A stretch of DNA of 64,000 nucleotides from Modestobacter sp. VKM Ac-2984 (GCF_026967985.1 NZ_JAPVBJ010000003.1:124001-188000); one strand, 5' to 3'; positions 8,190 to 17,311 are shown, numbered from the stretch's first letter. The notes: generated from the sequence alone by a model not told the origin. Translations and numbers: made by a program.

Positions 8190-9692
8190 TCAGGAGACCT
8201 CCGGGGGGAGCGTGAACGTGACGTCCTCGTCGGTGACGTGCACGTCTTGCACGCGCACCGGACCGAGGCCGGACAGGCAGGTGACGAGTTCGTCGACCAG
8301 GTGGGGCGGGGCGGACGCCCCGGCGGACAGACCGATCCGCCCGGCGCCGGCCAGCCAGCGCAGGTCGACCTGGGCGGCGTCCTCGACCAGGTGGGCGGGG
8401 CAGCCGGCGCGGCGGGCCACCTCGACCAACCGGACCGAGTTGGAGGAGTTCGCCGAGCCGACCACCAGCACCAGGTCGGCCTGGGCGGCCAGCGCCCGGA
8501 CGGCCTGCTGGCGGTTGGTGGTGGCGTAGCAGATGTCGTCCCGGCGCGGTGCCCGCAGCGCGGGGAAGCGGTCCCGCAGCACGGCGGCCACCGCCTCCGC
8601 CTCGTCGACGGCCAGCGTGGTCTGCACCGCGTAGCTGACCCGCTCGGGGTCGCGGACGGCGACGGTGCGGGCCTGGTCGACGTCGGCGACCACCACGACG
8701 TCGTCCGGCGCCTCGCCGACGGTGCCCTCGACCTCCTCGTGCTCGCGGTGGCCGATGAGCAGCACCGTCTCCCCGCGGCGGGCGGCCCGGCGCACCTCGG
8801 CGTGCACCTTGCTCACCAGCGGGCAGGTGGCGTCGACCACGGCCAGGCCGCGGTCGGCGGCCGCGGCGTGCACCGCCGGGGCCACCCCGTGCGCGGCGAG
8901 CACCAGGGGCGACCCGACCGGGACGTCGTCGACCTCCTCGACGAACACCGCGCCGCGCTGCTCCAGGCTGCGGACGACGTGGGCGTTGTGCACGATCTGC
9001 CGGCGCACGTACACCGGGCCCTGGTGCCGCTGCAGCTCCCGCTCCACGGTGTCGATGGCCCGGGTGACCCCGGCGCAGAACGAGCGCGGGCTGGCCAGCA
9101 GCACCTCCCGCGGGCCCAGCGCGGCGAGCCACTCGGCCATCGCCGGGGCGGCCGCCCGGAGGGCGCGCAGCGCCGTCAGCCCACGGCCCGGCGTGCCGGG
9201 GTGCAGCAGCGGAGCGGTGGGGGTGTCCACGACCGCGCGGACGGCGGCGAACGGTGCACCTCCGGCAGCCGACGCCAGCGGCAGGGTCTCCGTGTCCACC
9301 GCCAGCGCGCCGGTGGCGGCCAGTGCGGTGCGCGCTGCGCCGGTGACCACCGAGGGGCTGGTGGCGAGCGTGCCGACGTGCACCGGGAGCCCCCGGCGGG
9401 TCAGCGCGCCGGCCAGCAACGGGGCGGCGGGGGAGCAGACCGTCGTCGTCCCGTCGGTGACCTGGTCGGCGACCACCAGGTCACCGGGGCGCAGGTCGGG
9501 GGAGAGCGCGCCGGCGACGCCGGCGACCAGCACCGGCCCGGCCGCGCGGTCCCGGGCCCAGGCCGACGACCGCGCCCCGCGGCCGGTGCGCACCACCGGG
9601 GTGCCGGGCAGCGCGGGGGCGACCGCGGCGTGCTCGGTGCGCAGCGGGGTGGCGACCACCGGGGCCACCGCGTGGTCGGCCGCCCCGTTCAC
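8190..9692 (-). CDS. Fusion of HpnG-like nucleosidase/phosphorylase with IspH (HMBPP reductase)
   Basis: 500 residues from GTG at 9692, overlapping the shc stop (GTGA). Residues 1 to about 190 resemble the MTA/purine nucleoside phosphorylase fold: GVAGALSPDLRPGDLVVAD near 58-76 and AVDTETLPLA at 131-140, the position of the ribose-binding acidic residue. This matches HpnG, which removes adenine from adenosylhopane. Residues 195-480 are a complete IspH with iron-sulfur cysteines Cys206 (SFCAGV), Cys290 (DATCPLV) and Cys388, plus HREHEE and TNRQQ. IspH makes IPP and DMAPP from HMBPP. Both halves look intact. The fused architecture links precursor supply with side-chain tailoring. Confidence 0.88.
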   Translation of the reverse strand: MNGAADHAVAPVVATPLRTEHAAVAPALPGTPVVRTGRGARSSAWARDRAAGPVLVAGVAGALSPDLRPGDLVVADQVTDGTTTVCSPAAPLLAGALTRRGLPVHVGTLATSPSVVTGAARTALAATGALAVDTETLPLASAAGGAPFAAVRAVVDTPTAPLLHPGTPGRGLTALRALRAAAPAMAEWLAALGPREVLLASPRSFCAGVTRAIDTVERELQRHQGPVYVRRQIVHNAHVVRSLEQRGAVFVEEVDDVPVGSPLVLAAHGVAPAVHAAAADRGLAVVDATCPLVSKVHAEVRRAARRGETVLLIGHREHEEVEGTVGEAPDDVVVVADVDQARTVAVRDPERVSYAVQTTLAVDEAEAVAAVLRDRFPALRAPRRDDICYATTNRQQAVRALAAQADLVLVVGSANSSNSVRLVEVARRAGCPAHLVEDAAQVDLRWLAGAGRIGLSAGASAPPHLVDELVTCLSGLGPVRVQDVHVTDEDVTFTLPPEVS

Positions 9693-11590
9693 CGGGATGC
9701 CTCCAGGTGGCGGCCCAGCGCCGAGATCGGGAAGACCAGCCGGTAGAGGTGGTAGTTGATGTAGAAGAAGCCGGGGAACCCGACCCCGGTGAACTGCGGC
9801 TCGTCCCAGGTGCCGTCCGGGCGCTGGTGGTCCACCAGCCAGCGCACCCCCCGCTCGACGACCGGGCCGGTCTCGCCGGCGGCCAGCAGCGCCAGCAGCG
9901 CCCAGGCGGTCTGCGAGGCGGTCGGCTCGCCCCGGCCCACCCAGGCCGGGTCGGTGTAGGAGCGCAGGTCCTCGCCCCAGCCGCCGTCGGCCTGCTGGTG
10001 GGCGGCCAGCCAGGCCACCGCCCGGCGGACGACCGGTGCCTGGGCCGGGGTGCCGGTGGCGATCAGCGCCGGGACGACGGCACCGGTGCCGTAGAGGTGG
10101 TTGGCGCCCCAGCGGCCGTACCAGGAGCCGTCGGCCTCCTGGTGGTCCAGCAGCCACTGCACCCCGCGGCGGCATTCGGTCGACCCGGCCCGGCCCTCCG
10201 CGGCGAGCATCTCCACCACGTGCGCGGTCACGTCGGCCGACGGCGGGTCGGTGAGGTTGCCGAAGTCGCAGAACGGCAGCCGGGCGGGCATCGAGCCGGT
10301 GTTGTCGGCGTCGAAGGCGCCCCAGCCGCCGTCCCGGCTCTGCATGCCCAGCGTCCACGCCACGCCCCGGTCCAGCGCGGCGCGCAGCCGGCCGGGGTCG
10401 GGGACGGCGGCCCGGCGAAGCGCGAGCACCACCTCCGCGGTGTCGTCGGTGTCGGGGTAGACGTCGTTGGCGAACTCGAACGCCCAGCCGCCCGGGGCCA
10501 GGTCCGGACGGCGCACGGCCCAGTCACCGCGCACCCGCACCTCCTCACCGAGCAGCCACTCCGCGGCCCGCAGCACCGCGGGGTCGTCGGCCGGCGTCCC
10601 GGCGTCCCGGAGTGCGGTCACCGCCAGCCCGGTGTCCCACACCGGTGACTGGCACGCCTCCAGCCGGCGGACGACGCCGTCAGGGGTCTCCTCCCGCACG
10701 ACGAAGCCCTCCAGCCCGGCCAGGCCGGCGCGCATCGCCGGGTGGTCCAGGGCGTAGCCCTGCACGTGCAGGGCCAGCAGCGAGTACACCCACGGTGGCT
10801 GGATGCCGCCCCAGCCGCCGTCGGCCTCCTGGCGGGCCAGCACCCACTCGACCGCCTTGGCGATCGCGGTCCGCCGCAGCCAGCCCACCGGGTGCCGGCC
10901 GTAGGCGGCCAGCACGCGGTCCAGCCGCTGGAACGCCCCGGCCCAGGTCCACGGCCGGTCGAAGGGCGCCGGCTTCGCACCGCTGCGCAGCGCGTCGACG
11001 CCGAACGGCACCGGGTGCACCGGCCGGGCACTGCCCACGACGGTCAGGGGCACCACCGTGCCCCGCGCCCAGCAGCCCCAGTCGTAGACGTTCAGCGGCA
11101 CCGACGGCGGCAGCAGCACCAGCTCCGGCGGCATCACCGGCAGCTCGTCCCAGGACCAGAGCCCGACCAGCGCCAGCCAGATGCGGGTGAACACCCGGCT
11201 GCGCTCCACCCCGCCCAGCGCGGTGACCACCTCGGCCGCCCGGGCCATGTGCGGGTCGGTCGCAGCGTCACCGGCCAGCCGCAGCGCGACCCAGGCCTCC
11301 ACCGTGGTGGACAGGTCGGCCGGGCCCCCGGCGAAGGTCGCCCAGCTGCCGTCGGCGCGCTGCTGGGAGCGGATCCAGCGGGCCGCCTCCGTGGTCTCCT
11401 GCGCGGTGCGGATGCCGAGGAACTCCCGCATCAGCAGGTCCTCGGCGTCCATGGTCACGTTGGTCTGCAGCTCGCCCTTCCACCACCCGTCGGGGTGCTG
11501 GAGGCCGCGCAGATGTGCCACGGCGCGGTCCAGTGCGGTGGCCGGGTCGCCGACGGCGGGGTCGCTCGGGCGTGCGGTGGTGGCGGTCAT
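9689..11590 (-). CDS. shc: Squalene-hopene cyclase
   Basis: 633 residues, the usual length. Cyclises squalene to hopene/hopanol at the membrane. The catalytic acid motif is DTDDTA at residues 380-385 (DVDDTA in well-studied enzymes), preceded by ANDVYPD. Multiple QW repeats are present (for example QEADGGWGG, QSRDGGWGAFD, QEADGSWYGRWG, QQADGGWGED, QRPDGTW), as is the WDTGL segment. ATG at 11590 follows directly on the TGA of the prenyl synthase gene (no gap). It is the core enzyme of this operon. Confidence 0.97.
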   Translation of the reverse strand: MTATTARPSDPAVGDPATALDRAVAHLRGLQHPDGWWKGELQTNVTMDAEDLLMREFLGIRTAQETTEAARWIRSQQRADGSWATFAGGPADLSTTVEAWVALRLAGDAATDPHMARAAEVVTALGGVERSRVFTRIWLALVGLWSWDELPVMPPELVLLPPSVPLNVYDWGCWARGTVVPLTVVGSARPVHPVPFGVDALRSGAKPAPFDRPWTWAGAFQRLDRVLAAYGRHPVGWLRRTAIAKAVEWVLARQEADGGWGGIQPPWVYSLLALHVQGYALDHPAMRAGLAGLEGFVVREETPDGVVRRLEACQSPVWDTGLAVTALRDAGTPADDPAVLRAAEWLLGEEVRVRGDWAVRRPDLAPGGWAFEFANDVYPDTDDTAEVVLALRRAAVPDPGRLRAALDRGVAWTLGMQSRDGGWGAFDADNTGSMPARLPFCDFGNLTDPPSADVTAHVVEMLAAEGRAGSTECRRGVQWLLDHQEADGSWYGRWGANHLYGTGAVVPALIATGTPAQAPVVRRAVAWLAAHQQADGGWGEDLRSYTDPAWVGRGEPTASQTAWALLALLAAGETGPVVERGVRWLVDHQRPDGTWDEPQFTGVGFPGFFYINYHLYRLVFPISALGRHLEASR

Positions 11591-12613
11591 TCAGCACTCC
11601 CTCCGGGTGAGCCAGCGGCCCAGTTCCAGCAGTTCGCCGTGCGGGGCCGGGGGCAGCGGCAGGCCGTCGAGCTCCGCGGCCGCCCGGTCCAGGTGCTCCT
11701 CGGCGGTGGCCTCCGCCCAGGCCCGGGCGCCGGTGGCCGCCACCAGGTCGGCGGCCCGGTGCAGGTCCGGCTCGGTGTCACCGGCCGGGTCGGTGGCGTA
11801 CCACCGGCCCAGCTCGGCGGCGGCCGGGCCGTCGGCGGCCAGCGCACGGGTGACCGGCAGCGACTTCTTCCGCGCCCGCAGGTCGGCCAGCACCGGCTTG
11901 CCGGTGGTGGCCGGGTCACCCCAGATGCCGAGCAGGTCGTCGACCAGCTGGAACGCCGTGCCCAGGTGCCGCCCATGGGCGTCCAGCGCGGCGACCAGCT
12001 CCGACGGGGCACCGGCGAGCACCGCGCCGATGGCGCAGCTGGCGCCCAGCAGGGACCCGGTCTTCCCGGTGACCATGCCGAAGCACTCGTCCAGGGTGAT
12101 CGAGGACCGCCGCTCGAAGGCCAGGTCGGCGACCTGGCCGCGGATCAGCTCGGCCGTGGCCGCGGTCAGGCAGCGGGCGGCGGCCGCGGCGTGCGGCGAC
12201 CCACTGTCCAGCACGACCTCCTGGGCCAGCCCCTGCAGCGCGTCGCCGGTGAGGATCGCGCACGGCACGCCCCACAGCGACCAGACCGTGCGCCGGTGCC
12301 GCCGCTCGTGGTCGTGGTCCATCACGTCGTCGTGCAGCAGGGAGAAGTTGTGCACCAGCTCGACCGCAACGGCTCCGGGCAGCCCGACGCTGCAGTCGGC
12401 CCCGGCCAGCTCGGCGGAGAGGACGGCGAGCGCCGGGCGCACCGCCTTGCCGCCACCGGTGGCCCGCGGGGTGCCGTCCGCCTCGGTCCAGCCCAGGTGG
12501 TACGAGGCAACCTCCCGGGTGTCCGGGTCCAGCCGGTCGACCGCGGTGCGCAGCTGCGGCTGCACCTGCGACCGGCAGCGCCCCAGGGTCTCCGGGGACA
12601 GGACGGCGGTCAT
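11591..12613 (-). CDS. Polyprenyl diphosphate synthase (probably farnesyl diphosphate for squalene)
   Basis: 340 residues. Both aspartate-rich motifs of trans-prenyltransferases are present: DDVMD at 95-99 and DDLLGIWGD at 225-233, with FQLVDD and the KTGSLL segment. It adds IPP to allylic diphosphates. Chain length is not certain from the sequence, but placement between squalene-forming and squalene-cyclising genes argues for C15 farnesyl diphosphate. The start ATG overlaps the hpnE stop (ATGA at 12610-12613), so it is translationally coupled. A GGPP synthase remains possible. Confidence 0.9.
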   Translation of the reverse strand: MTAVLSPETLGRCRSQVQPQLRTAVDRLDPDTREVASYHLGWTEADGTPRATGGGKAVRPALAVLSAELAGADCSVGLPGAVAVELVHNFSLLHDDVMDHDHERRHRRTVWSLWGVPCAILTGDALQGLAQEVVLDSGSPHAAAAARCLTAATAELIRGQVADLAFERRSSITLDECFGMVTGKTGSLLGASCAIGAVLAGAPSELVAALDAHGRHLGTAFQLVDDLLGIWGDPATTGKPVLADLRARKKSLPVTRALAADGPAAAELGRWYATDPAGDTEPDLHRAADLVAATGARAWAEATAEEHLDRAAAELDGLPLPPAPHGELLELGRWLTRREC

Positions 12614-13986
12614 GCCGCACCCACCACGTCGGCCCGGTCCTGCTGCGCACCGGCGCGCTCGTCGAGCACGCGGGCTGCTGTCTCACCGCTGCGCACGGCA
12701 CCCTCCATCGTCGATGGCCACCCGGTGGCCGTCCAGGCGCCGGCCAGCACCAACCCGGGTCGCGTGGTCGCCGCCGCCGGACGGCGGTCGGCCTGGCCCG
12801 GGGCGGGGTCGACGGTCGCCGCCGGTTCCCGGGTGACGAAGCCGTCCAGCACCCGCGCCGACCGGGCGGCCGGGAGCAGGTCGGCCAGCGCGGCCTGCAT
12901 CTGCGCGGTCAGGGCAGCGGCCCGGGTCCGGACCGTCTCCTGCGCCGCGGACAGCGAGACGACCAGGTACTGGCCCGAGCGCACCCCGGCCGAGGCGGTG
13001 CGGTCGAAGACCCACTGCACGGGACTGCCCACCGCGGCCAGGAACGGCACGTCGAGCACCGGCCGGTCGTAGTGCAGGTGGACGTTCACGATCGGCACCG
13101 CCCCCAGCCGTCCGGCCCACCCCGGGGACAGCGGCACCGCCCCGGCGGGCAGGAGGTCCTCCACCACCGCGGGCGGCGCGGCCAGCACCACGGCGTCGAC
13201 CTCGTGCTCGGTCCCGCCGCGCTCGGTGACCACCCAGCCGTCCCCGGCGGCACGCAGGGCCTGCACCCGGGCGCCGGTGCGCACCTGGCAGCCGGCCTCC
13301 TCCAGCGCCCGCCGGGCCGCGGTGCCGTGCAGCTCGCCCAGCGGCGCCTCCGCCCAGCCGATGTCCGCGCCGGCCGGGTCCTCCAGCAGCGCCGTCCGGA
13401 AGACCGTCGCGGCCAGCGCCAGGGAGGCCCCGGTCGCCGGGGCGTTGAGCGCCGCCACCCCGATCAGGTCCCACAGGGCCGCGACCGTGCGGTCGTTCTG
13501 CCCGTGGGCGGTGAGCCAGTCGGCGAAGGTCCCCGCGTCGAGGTCGGGGTCCGCGGGGTCCAGCTGCCGCAGGGCCAGGCCTGCCCGGGCGGCCCGCACC
13601 CGGTCGGCGGGGGAGAGCAGCCGGTGGCCGGCGAGCATCCGGCCCAGGGCCAGCGGTGCGGGGCCGGCCGTCCGGCGCAGCGTGGCCCGCACCGGCCGGC
13701 CCGACGGCGCGGGGCGCAGCACGGGGATGGACATCCGGTCCTGCAGGACCACCTGGTCGGCCACGCCCAACCGGTCCAGCAGCGCCCGGTAGGAGGTGCA
13801 GCAGCGCAGGAACACGTGCTGGCCGGAGTCGACCGGCCGGTCGCCGCGGGAGAACGAGCCGGCCAGCCCGCCCAGCCGCGGCCGGCTCTCCAGCAGGGTC
13901 ACCCGATCGCCGCGGTCGGCCCGGGCGAGGGCGGCCGCGGTGCCGGCCAGGCCACCACCGACCACCGCCGTCCGGCGGCCGCTCAT
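12610..13986 (-). CDS. hpnE: Hydroxysqualene dehydroxylase HpnE
   Basis: 458 residues. An N-terminal dinucleotide fold VVGGGLAGTAAALA (residues 7-20) with acidic end LLES binds FAD, and the C-terminal amine-oxidase signature is LAGAWTATGWPSTMEGAVRSG. HpnE reduces hydroxysqualene to squalene, the last of the three HpnCDE steps. ATG at 13986 is chosen because it overlaps the hpnD stop and directly precedes the FAD motif; the open frame further upstream is spurious. Proteins of this group are often mislabelled phytoene desaturase, but gene context settles the role. Confidence 0.94.
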   Translation of the reverse strand: MSGRRTAVVGGGLAGTAAALARADRGDRVTLLESRPRLGGLAGSFSRGDRPVDSGQHVFLRCCTSYRALLDRLGVADQVVLQDRMSIPVLRPAPSGRPVRATLRRTAGPAPLALGRMLAGHRLLSPADRVRAARAGLALRQLDPADPDLDAGTFADWLTAHGQNDRTVAALWDLIGVAALNAPATGASLALAATVFRTALLEDPAGADIGWAEAPLGELHGTAARRALEEAGCQVRTGARVQALRAAGDGWVVTERGGTEHEVDAVVLAAPPAVVEDLLPAGAVPLSPGWAGRLGAVPIVNVHLHYDRPVLDVPFLAAVGSPVQWVFDRTASAGVRSGQYLVVSLSAAQETVRTRAAALTAQMQAALADLLPAARSARVLDGFVTREPAATVDPAPGQADRRPAAATTRPGLVLAGAWTATGWPSTMEGAVRSGETAARVLDERAGAQQDRADVVGAA

Positions 13987-14873
13987 GTCCGTCCCACCAG
14001 CGCTCGGCCGGCGACCAGCGCCTTCTCGCGGCCGGACAGCGCCAGCCGCCGGTCGAACACCGACTCCGGCTGCGCGGCGATCCGCTCGGTGAGCCGCCGG
14101 TAGATGCCGGACATGGCCAGGCAGCAGGCGGCGCTGCGCCGGTCCAGCAGGGGGACCAGCCGCAGCCCGTCGTCGTACCAGGTGGTCGCCCGCCGGCACG
14201 CCGACCGGATGAGCGCCGAGAGCGCACCGTCGTCGTCGACCAGCTCGCCGGACTCGTCCAGGCGGAGGTCGACCCCGAACCGGTCCAGGTCCTCCTGCGG
14301 CAGGTACACCCGCCCGTTCAGCAGGTCCTCGCGGACGTCCCGCAGCACGTTGGTCTGCTGCAGCCCGATGCCCAACTGGTCGGCGTAGCCGGGGGCCCGC
14401 GGGTCGGGCCGGCTGCCGAAGACGCCCAGGCACAGCCGCCCGACCGAGCCGGCCACGCACCGGCAGTAGCCGACCAGGTCGGTGAAGGTCGCGTACCGCA
14501 GCCCGGCGGTGTCCATCGCGACGTCCTTCTCCACCCCGTCGACCAGCTCCCCGAAGGCGTCCAACGGGATGGGGTAGCGCCGGGCGGCGTCCGACAGCGC
14601 GAGCAGCACCGGGTCGGCGAGGTCCCGGCCCGCGGTCAGCTGGTCCACCGCGGCGCGCACGGCCGCCAGCCGGGCGGCCTTCTCCGCCGCCGGCAGGTCG
14701 CCGTCGCCGATGTCGTCGATCCGCCGGGCGAGGGCGTAGACCGCGCAGAGCACCGCCCGCTTGTCCGGCGGCAGCAGCCGGATGCCGTAGTGGAAGTTGC
14801 GGGCCTGGTCCCGGGTGATCTCCTCGCAGGCGGTGTAGGCCTCGGTCAGCGTCGGGTTCACCGTCGGGTTCAT
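13983..14873 (-). CDS. hpnD: Presqualene diphosphate synthase HpnD
   Basis: 296 residues of the squalene/phytoene synthase family. Aspartate motifs are RRIDDIGDGD near residue 48 and NVLRDVREDLLNGRVYLP near 170, with YCRCVAGSVG between. HpnD condenses two farnesyl diphosphates to presqualene diphosphate. It starts at ATG 14873, overlapping the end of hpnC by four bases, and ends overlapping the hpnE start. The pairing of two diverged synthase-family genes followed by an FAD enzyme is the signature of the bacterial three-enzyme squalene route. Confidence 0.95.
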   Translation of the reverse strand: MNPTVNPTLTEAYTACEEITRDQARNFHYGIRLLPPDKRAVLCAVYALARRIDDIGDGDLPAAEKAARLAAVRAAVDQLTAGRDLADPVLLALSDAARRYPIPLDAFGELVDGVEKDVAMDTAGLRYATFTDLVGYCRCVAGSVGRLCLGVFGSRPDPRAPGYADQLGIGLQQTNVLRDVREDLLNGRVYLPQEDLDRFGVDLRLDESGELVDDDGALSALIRSACRRATTWYDDGLRLVPLLDRRSAACCLAMSGIYRRLTERIAAQPESVFDRRLALSGREKALVAGRALVGRT

Positions 14874-15754
14874 CGCCGGCCCCCGGCCAGGGCACGCACC
14901 AGGTGCGCCAGCACGTCCCGGCGCCGGGTCCGGGCCGGCTGCCCCAGTACATCGCCGCGCACCCGCCGGACGGCGTCCACCGCAGCCCGGCCACCGGCCA
15001 GGTAGCCGGCGACGGCCGGCCGGGCCCAGCCGTGCAGCGACGCGACCAGGGGGCCGCCGGCGTCCAGCAGGTCGTCGACCCGGTCGGCCTCGTGCAGCAC
15101 CAACCGGCGCAACGCAGGTGAGGCGGTCGCGGCGTCGAGGTCGTCCTCGGGCACGCCGAAGGCGGTCAGGTCCTCCGTCGGCAGGTAGACCCGGCCGGCC
15201 CGCCGGTCCTCGCCCACGTCCTGCAGGTGCTCCACGACCTGCAGACCCGCGCAGACCCGGTCGGAGAGCTGCTGGCGCGCCGGGTCCGCGGCGTCGAACA
15301 GGTGCAGGACCAGGGTGCCGATGGGTGCCGCGGACAGCTCGCAGTAGTCCAGCAGGTCCGCGAAGCTCGCGTACCGGTTCACCTGCTGGTCCTGCAGGTT
15401 GGCCTGGACGAGCTGCTGGAACGGCTCCGGCGGGAGCTCCCGCCGGCGGACCACCGGGACCAGCCGGCCCAGCACCGCGCGGTCCGGCGTCCCCGTGGTC
15501 CAGACCGTCGCCAGGTCGTCGGCGAAGTCCCGCAGCGCTGTCGTGCGGCCGTCCGCGGTGGTCACCGGCAGCTCGTCGCCGAGGTCGTCGATCGTGCGGA
15601 CGACGTCGTAGACCGCCTGCAGGTCCTGCCGCAGCGTGGCCGGCAGCAACCGCAGCGCCACCGGGAAGTTCTCGGCGCGTTCGAGGTCGCGCAGGTCCCC
15701 GCGGACGGTCCCGGACGGGGCGACCGCGGGGAACCGGGTCCCAGGGGATGACAT
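14870..15754 (-). CDS. hpnC: Hydroxysqualene synthase HpnC
   Basis: 294 residues of the squalene/phytoene synthase family and first gene of the operon. Visible: ERAENFPVALRLLP at the N-terminus (typical HpnC), the first Asp motif TIDDLGDE, YCELSAAPIG, and HLQDVGEDRRAGRVYLP. It converts presqualene diphosphate to hydroxysqualene. Start ATG at 15754; the upstream frame is open but not related. Between this start and the pucR start at 15899 lies a palindrome that may control the whole operon. Confidence 0.94.
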   Translation of the reverse strand: MSSPGTRFPAVAPSGTVRGDLRDLERAENFPVALRLLPATLRQDLQAVYDVVRTIDDLGDELPVTTADGRTTALRDFADDLATVWTTGTPDRAVLGRLVPVVRRRELPPEPFQQLVQANLQDQQVNRYASFADLLDYCELSAAPIGTLVLHLFDAADPARQQLSDRVCAGLQVVEHLQDVGEDRRAGRVYLPTEDLTAFGVPEDDLDAATASPALRRLVLHEADRVDDLLDAGGPLVASLHGWARPAVAGYLAGGRAAVDAVRRVRGDVLGQPARTRRRDVLAHLVRALAGGRR

Positions 15755-15822
15755 GGGACCGAGGATCCGTCCGGATCCGGTCCGGTGTCTGCTCACCCGG
15801 AGGCGGAATCGGCGCGGACGAG

Positions 15823-15839
15823 TTGTCGCCAGGTGACAA
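15823..15839. promoter_or_regulatory. Palindromic operator in the hpnC-pucR divergent promoter
   Basis: Arms TTGTCGCC (15823-15830) and GGTGACAA (15832-15839) match as an inverted repeat at 7 of 8 positions around a single central base. The left arm also provides a TTGTCG -35 whose partner TGTACT lies at 15846-15851 (17-base spacing), pointing to the pucR gene. A regulator bound here would block pucR and could control the hopanoid operon 69 bases away. I infer PucR itself as the binder; the symmetry is directly visible, the binder is not. Confidence 0.55.
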
Positions 15840-15898
15840 GACCGGTGTACTGGACCCAGGTCGGAGCCAACGATCCAGCTGCCACTCCACGGAGCAGG

Positions 15899-17311
15899 AT
15901 GACCCCCTTCATGGCCGAGTCGCCGCTGGTGCGGCTCCTGCCCGCGCTCCTCGCCGGGGTCCCCGACATGCTGGCCGGGGTCACCCGTGCGCTGGCCGAG
16001 GTCGACCAGGGCTACGCCGACTTCTTGGCGCGCGGCCGCGCCGAGGCCGTTCCCTCGGCGGAGCTGGCGATCCGCCGGCTGGTCTGGGGGGCCGAGCAGG
16101 CGTCGCGCCCCGACCGCTCCGGGGCAGCCGCGCCGCCGCCCGACGGCCGCCGGGCGGAGGGGCCGCCAGGGGACGAGGAGATCTGGTCGCTGTTCGGTGA
16201 GCTCGGGCGGGAACAGCGGCGCTGCGACCTGCCGGTCGGCGACCTGCTGTCGGCCTACCAGGCCGGGGGACGTGCGGCGTGGCGGCACATCGCCGCCACC
16301 GCGGTGGCCGGCCGGCTGCCGGCCGCCGCCCTCGCTGCGCTCGCGGAGGAGCTGTTCTCCCTCGTCGACCACCTGGGGGCGGTGACCATCGCCGGCTACG
16401 TCGCCGAGCAGGTGGGCGCGGCGGACCTGCGCGAGGAACTGCGTGACGCGCTGGCCGAGCGCCTGCTGTCCGACCGTGCGGACGGCGGGGCGGTCGAGGT
16501 GGCGGCCCGTCGGGCGAACTGGCCGCTGCCCGCCGGAGCGGCCGTGGTGTTCGTCCAGCCGGACGACCACGCCGGGCGGCAGTCGCTCGCCCGGCTGGGC
16601 AGCGACTGTCTCCAGCTCCGGCGCACCCCGCTGCCCGGTGCGATCGTCCCGGACCTCGCCGCCCCCGGACGGCGGAAGAGGCTGGAGGCAGCACTGCGCG
16701 GGTGCACCGCGCTGGTCGGGCCGGTCGTGGAGCTGCGCCGGCTGCCGGAGAGCGCCCGGCTCGCCGAGGCCGCCGTCCGGACGCTGCCGCCCCGGCGGCC
16801 GGAGGACGGCCCGGTCTTCGTGGACGAGCACCTGGACACGTTGATCGTCCACCGCGACCCCGAGCTCCTCGAGGCGCTGCGGCAGCAGGTCCTGCGCCCG
16901 CTGGCCGAGGCTGCACCGGCGAGCCAGGAGGCGTTGCGGCAGACGCTGCGTTCCTGGCTGACCCACATGGGCAACCGGCGGGCGGTCGCCGACGAGCTCG
17001 GCATCCACCCGCAGACGGTGCGGTACCGGCTGGGACGGCTGCAGGAGCTGTTCGGTCCGGCCCTGGAGGACCCGGCCGGCCGCTTGCAGATGCTGCTGGC
17101 GCTGGCCTGGGAGCCGACGTGCCCGGACACCCCCCGGCGGTCGGCGCCGCCGGCCGGGACGGCCCGCCGGACCGCTGCGGCGCGCAGGACACGGCCGTCG
17201 GCGGCCGGTGACCCCCCGGTCGTCCCGGTGCTGCGCAGCGGGCGGACGGGGCCCGACGCAGGCCCGGTCGCCGCACCGGCGCCCCCGCGCCGGGCCGGCT
17301 CCGCCCGGTGA
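15899..17311 (+). CDS. PucR-family transcriptional regulator, divergent from hopanoid operon
   Basis: 470 residues from ATG at 15899, with GGAG at 15891-15894; longer upstream frame rejected. The N-terminal half is helical and RsbRD-like (LSAYQAGGRAAWRHIAATAV is the recognisable core). The C-terminus holds the PucR helix-turn-helix LRSWLTHMGNRRAVADELG followed by HPQTVRYRLGRLQELFG near residues 352-388. An unusual basic, proline-rich tail of about 75 residues follows the HTH. The divergent position over a palindrome argues that it regulates hpnC-dxs and itself. Ligand unknown. Confidence 0.85.
   Translation: MTPFMAESPLVRLLPALLAGVPDMLAGVTRALAEVDQGYADFLARGRAEAVPSAELAIRRLVWGAEQASRPDRSGAAAPPPDGRRAEGPPGDEEIWSLFGELGREQRRCDLPVGDLLSAYQAGGRAAWRHIAATAVAGRLPAAALAALAEELFSLVDHLGAVTIAGYVAEQVGAADLREELRDALAERLLSDRADGGAVEVAARRANWPLPAGAAVVFVQPDDHAGRQSLARLGSDCLQLRRTPLPGAIVPDLAAPGRRKRLEAALRGCTALVGPVVELRRLPESARLAEAAVRTLPPRRPEDGPVFVDEHLDTLIVHRDPELLEALRQQVLRPLAEAAPASQEALRQTLRSWLTHMGNRRAVADELGIHPQTVRYRLGRLQELFGPALEDPAGRLQMLLALAWEPTCPDTPRRSAPPAGTARRTAAARRTRPSAAGDPPVVPVLRSGRTGPDAGPVAAPAPPRRAGSAR

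Noticed and set aside
12610-13986. Phytoene desaturase and carotenoid cluster interpretation
   Set aside because: The FAD enzyme is flanked by HpnC/HpnD and squalene-hopene cyclase; no lycopene cyclase or other carotenoid gene is present.
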